A stretch of 7,229 nt of DNA from Nitrososphaera sp. Lineage in GTDB: Archaea; Thermoproteota; Nitrososphaeria; Nitrososphaerales; Nitrososphaeraceae. Shown here in pieces: positions 5,955 through 7,229 of this stretch (position 1 is its first letter; every line of letters begins with the position of its first letter). A program made the position numbers and the translations under genes. The stretch is from positions 1 through 7,229 of the forward strand of contig JAJPDY010000057.1 in NCBI GenBank assembly GCA_023252395.1, in the 5' to 3' direction. The notes below the pieces were generated by a model that was not told the DNA's origin, did not search any database, and was given only the letters and a program-made list of their open reading frames with translations.

Positions 5955-5976
5955 CCACAAGTAGCAATAGCATCCA

Positions 5977-6498
5977 GTGCGCGCAATCACGGTAATTGCC
6001 ATAATTGCAGCAATAGCGGTCGGGTCTACCGCCACTCTGTACTTTTATCCCTTCATCCTGGATGGAACAGAAGAGCAACAGCAGGATCTTATGGTTGGAG
6101 GAGCTACCCCGAGCAACAACGGCTATCGACAGGTCAACGTGACGGTAAACGGAGTCGAGCTGGTTGCAGACATTGCGGCAAACAATACTCAGAGGACAAA
6201 GGGGCTTTCAGTCAAGGATCATCTGGAGGAGAACGAGGCGATGCTGTTTGTATTTCCTACCGCGCGCGAGCAAGGGTTCTGGATGAGTGGCATGAAGTTC
6301 CCAATTGACATAATATGGATGGATTCCAACAAGACCGTGGTGCACATCGAGCACTCGCTGGAGCCATGCCCAGATGAATTCCATTGCCCGGTCTACAGAC
6401 CTGGCGCAGACTCGCTTTACGTGCTTGAAACGGTGGCAGGCTTTGCAGACAGGCACGGAGTCACCGAAGGGACAAAGATGCAGTTCGATTTTTCATAA
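5977..6498 (+). CDS. Membrane-anchored DUF192 protein
   Basis: 173-residue protein of the DUF192 family (small beta-barrel-like domain of unknown biochemical role, often exported). The GTG at 5977 begins a hydrophobic segment (RAITVIAIIAAIAVGSTATL, 2-21) that looks like a signal anchor, so the rest should face outside the membrane. The DUF192 domain covers about 50-172: TKGLSVKDHLEENEAMLFVF (74-93), FWMSGMKFPIDIIWMD (101-116), VVHIEHSLEPCP (121-132) and YVLETVAGFADRHGV (148-162). C131 and C137 are the cysteine pair common in this family, as in EPCPDEFHCP. The segment between anchor and domain (30-50) is polar and Gln/Gly/Asn-rich, a likely linker. GTG is chosen because the TATA box fits and no upstream in-frame start keeps the anchor intact. 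It converges on a tiny minus-strand gene five bases beyond its stop. Confidence 0.9.
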   Translation: MRAITVIAIIAAIAVGSTATLYFYPFILDGTEEQQQDLMVGGATPSNNGYRQVNVTVNGVELVADIAANNTQRTKGLSVKDHLEENEAMLFVFPTAREQGFWMSGMKFPIDIIWMDSNKTVVHIEHSLEPCPDEFHCPVYRPGADSLYVLETVAGFADRHGVTEGTKMQFDFS

Positions 6499-6503
6499 CG
6501 CGA

Positions 6504-6578
6504 CTACGCAAAAAGACCTACTAGCGCGGCTACTACAGTGATCCCTAATGCAACAAAGATGGCTGCCTTTAAGCTCAT
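6504..6578 (-). CDS. 24-residue single-pass membrane peptide
   Basis: Not a recognised family. The ATG at 6578 starts a 24-codon frame ending in TAG at 6504: MSLK, then an uninterrupted hydrophobic run of about 19 residues (AAIFVALGITVVAALVGL), then FA. One Lys at the N-terminus suggests N-in orientation. The frame is closed upstream by an in-frame stop, so it cannot be a fragment of a longer gene on this strand. A TATA-like element lies at 6607-6616, giving a leader of about 8 bases. Its end lies five bases from the DUF192 stop, in convergent orientation. A short hydrophobic frame can arise by chance; the clean start, stop and promoter spacing are the only support. Confidence 0.4.
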   Translation of the reverse strand: MSLKAAIFVALGITVVAALVGLFA

Positions 6579-6606
6579 AGAATGTAAACGCCCTTACCGG
6601 AGCACG

Positions 6607-6616
6607 CCTTTTAAGG
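6607..6616 (-). promoter_or_regulatory. TATA-like element of the 24-residue peptide
   Basis: The 10-base palindrome CCTTTTAAGG reads CCTTAAAAGG on the minus strand. Its centre is about 33 bases upstream of the ATG at 6578, predicting a leader of roughly 8 bases. Because it is symmetrical it gives no strand information by itself. Confidence 0.35.
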
Positions 6617-6623
6617 TTCCGAT

Positions 6624-6755
6624 TTAGGGAGCAAAGGGAAATGGCCGGATGTTTTTGTGGCCTACTTTTTGCTGGTGCTCTTCGACATCAGATTTGAATA
6701 GAAAGACTGCGGTGCAGTCGTGGCACACGTAAATGTTGTCGATCTGCTCGGACAA
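6624..6755 (-). CDS. 43-residue single C2H2 zinc-finger protein
   Basis: Small protein with one complete classical zinc-finger pattern: C11-X2-C14-X12-H27-X5-H33 in YVCHDCTAVFLFKSDVEEHQ then KVGH. The hydrophobic positions expected of the fold (Y9, F18 or F20, V24) are present. It begins with TTG at 6755 and ends with TAA at 6624; an in-frame TAG lies three codons before the start, so no longer version exists in this frame. The TATA box at 6781-6789 sits about 30 bases upstream of the TTG, matching the leaderless pattern of the neighbours. The C-terminus is short and proline-rich (RPFPFAP). Such one-finger proteins are found in archaea and are thought to bind DNA, RNA or protein partners; the role here is unknown. 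A competing 38-codon frame from ATG 6775 in another register lacks recognisable features. Confidence 0.75.
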   Translation of the reverse strand: MSEQIDNIYVCHDCTAVFLFKSDVEEHQQKVGHKNIRPFPFAP

Positions 6756-6780
6756 GCTTCTCTACACCGGCTTACCATCG

Positions 6781-6790
6781 CTTATAAAGA
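6781..6790 (-). promoter_or_regulatory. TATA box of the zinc-finger gene
   Basis: CTTTATAAG on the minus strand, centred near 6785, predicts a transcription start near 6759, four bases before the TTG at 6755. A second AT-rich stretch (minus-strand TTCTAATATAATTTTG, 6811-6826) could be an alternative, more distal TATA box, with a start near 6792. Confidence 0.55.
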
Positions 6791-6859
6791 AGATAGATGT
6801 TGACGCGGGGCAAAATTATATTAGAAAATTCGGTCCTGCGCCCGCATCTTTGCCGGCGA

Positions 6860-7177
6860 TTAGCTGGCAGAGCCCTTGATCCTCTTCATTGCCACGTCAA
6901 AGTTGTTCAATGGCACTATCTTGACCGTGTTAAAGGCAGAGATTCCTGATTCTATGCACATCGTCTCGATATCATGGGCGCTGTCTGCCTCCAAGATTAT
7001 AACCCACTGGTGCTCAAGCACCGACATGTAGAACCCAATGATTTTGCTGATGTTGTGCTTTGCAGTCGCCATCTTGATCTTGTCGTCAATCTGCACAAAT
7101 GTCTCTCTGCTTTGCTTGTTGTTCAGTGGGCAAGACTCAGGGTTGTGGTACGCAAAGACTCCAAATAGCTGGGCCAT
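6860..7177 (-). CDS. Small conserved-looking protein, probable ferredoxin-like (dimeric alpha/beta barrel) fold
   Basis: 105 residues from ATG 7177 to TAA at 6860. I do not recognise the gene with certainty. The pattern strand (AQLFGVFAYH, 2-11), helix (RETFVQIDDKIKMATAKH, 24-41), strands (KIIGFYMSVL, 45-54, and QWVIILEADS, 57-66), helix (AHDIETMCIE, 67-76), strand (FNTVKIVPLNN, 82-92) resembles the ferredoxin-like fold of DUF3303, GYD or dimeric alpha-beta-barrel proteins, which bind small ligands or act as small monooxygenase-like units. A distinctive HNPESCPLNN element (11-20) follows the first strand, with H11 and C16 as possible metal or redox residues. It has no signal peptide, so it should be cytoplasmic. 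Function is not inferable from the neighbours, which are small unrelated genes. Confidence 0.75.
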   Translation of the reverse strand: MAQLFGVFAYHNPESCPLNNKQSRETFVQIDDKIKMATAKHNISKIIGFYMSVLEHQWVIILEADSAHDIETMCIESGISAFNTVKIVPLNNFDVAMKRIKGSAS

Positions 7178-7197
7178 ATTGCAAGGAAATGAAAGTA

Positions 7198-7208
7198 GAT
7201 TTAAAAAC
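7198..7208 (-). promoter_or_regulatory. TATA box of the 105-residue protein gene
   Basis: Minus-strand GTTTTTAAATC centred near 7203 lies 26 bases upstream of the ATG at 7177, which predicts a strictly leaderless transcript. This is one of the cleanest spacings in the window. Confidence 0.6.
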
Positions 7209-7229
7209 TTAGTTCCATAGGCCAGCTGC

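Noticed and set aside
6662..6777. 38-codon frame from ATG near 6775 overlapping the zinc-finger gene
   Set aside because: Product is Ser/Thr-rich without a motif, while the overlapping register contains a complete C2H2 pattern.
1..7229. tRNA, rRNA, CRISPR array, insertion sequence or defence system
   Set aside because: No cloverleaf, repeat-spacer pattern, transposase or terminal repeats were seen; the genes are housekeeping, division and small conserved proteins.

Overview
The window looks like chromosomal DNA of an ammonia-oxidising archaeon of the Nitrososphaera type (Thaumarchaeota/Nitrososphaeria). The main evidence is a Cdv (ESCRT) cell-division cluster with two ESCRT-III paralogues and a Vps4-like ATPase, archaeal-style isoleucyl-tRNA synthetase and family I pyrophosphatase, TrmB-type regulation, and AT-rich TATA boxes about 26 bases upstream of starts with no Shine-Dalgarno sequence. 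The assignment to genus level is inference from protein character and moderate GC, not from a database search.

Layout. Left edge: the N-terminal 451 codons of isoleucyl-tRNA synthetase (ileS, minus strand, running off the window) are divergent from inorganic pyrophosphatase (ppa, plus strand, TTG start); the roughly 100-base spacer holds one TATA box for each gene. Ppa converges with cdvC with no spacer: the two stop codons are directly adjacent. Centre: three minus-strand genes, in transcription order an ESCRT-III/CdvB-like protein with a MIM2-like proline-rich tail (4608 to 3970), a second and more divergent ESCRT-III-like protein (probably starting at GTG 3862), and cdvC (start 3219). The two ESCRT-III genes are separated by two consecutive hairpins, the second followed by a T-rich tract that merges into the next promoter, so they look separately transcribed. 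Right of these, a TrmB-like regulator with an unassigned C-terminal domain is divergent from the first ESCRT-III gene; the shared spacer holds an imperfect palindrome.

Right end: a membrane-anchored DUF192 protein (plus strand, GTG start) is followed on the minus strand by two very small genes found by reading codons by eye: a 24-residue single-membrane-helix peptide (6578 to 6504) and a 43-residue protein with one complete C2H2 zinc-finger pattern (6755 to 6624, TTG start). A 105-residue conserved-looking small protein, probably of ferredoxin-like/dimeric alpha-beta-barrel type, closes the window.

Functionally, the centre is a membrane-remodelling unit: ESCRT-III proteins polymerise at the division neck and CdvC, through its MIT domain, remodels them using ATP. 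No cdvA and no winged-helix-bearing canonical CdvB is visible here, so these would have to be encoded elsewhere. Ppa and ileS are housekeeping neighbours. The TrmB-like regulator is the obvious local candidate for control, but its target is not shown by the sequence.
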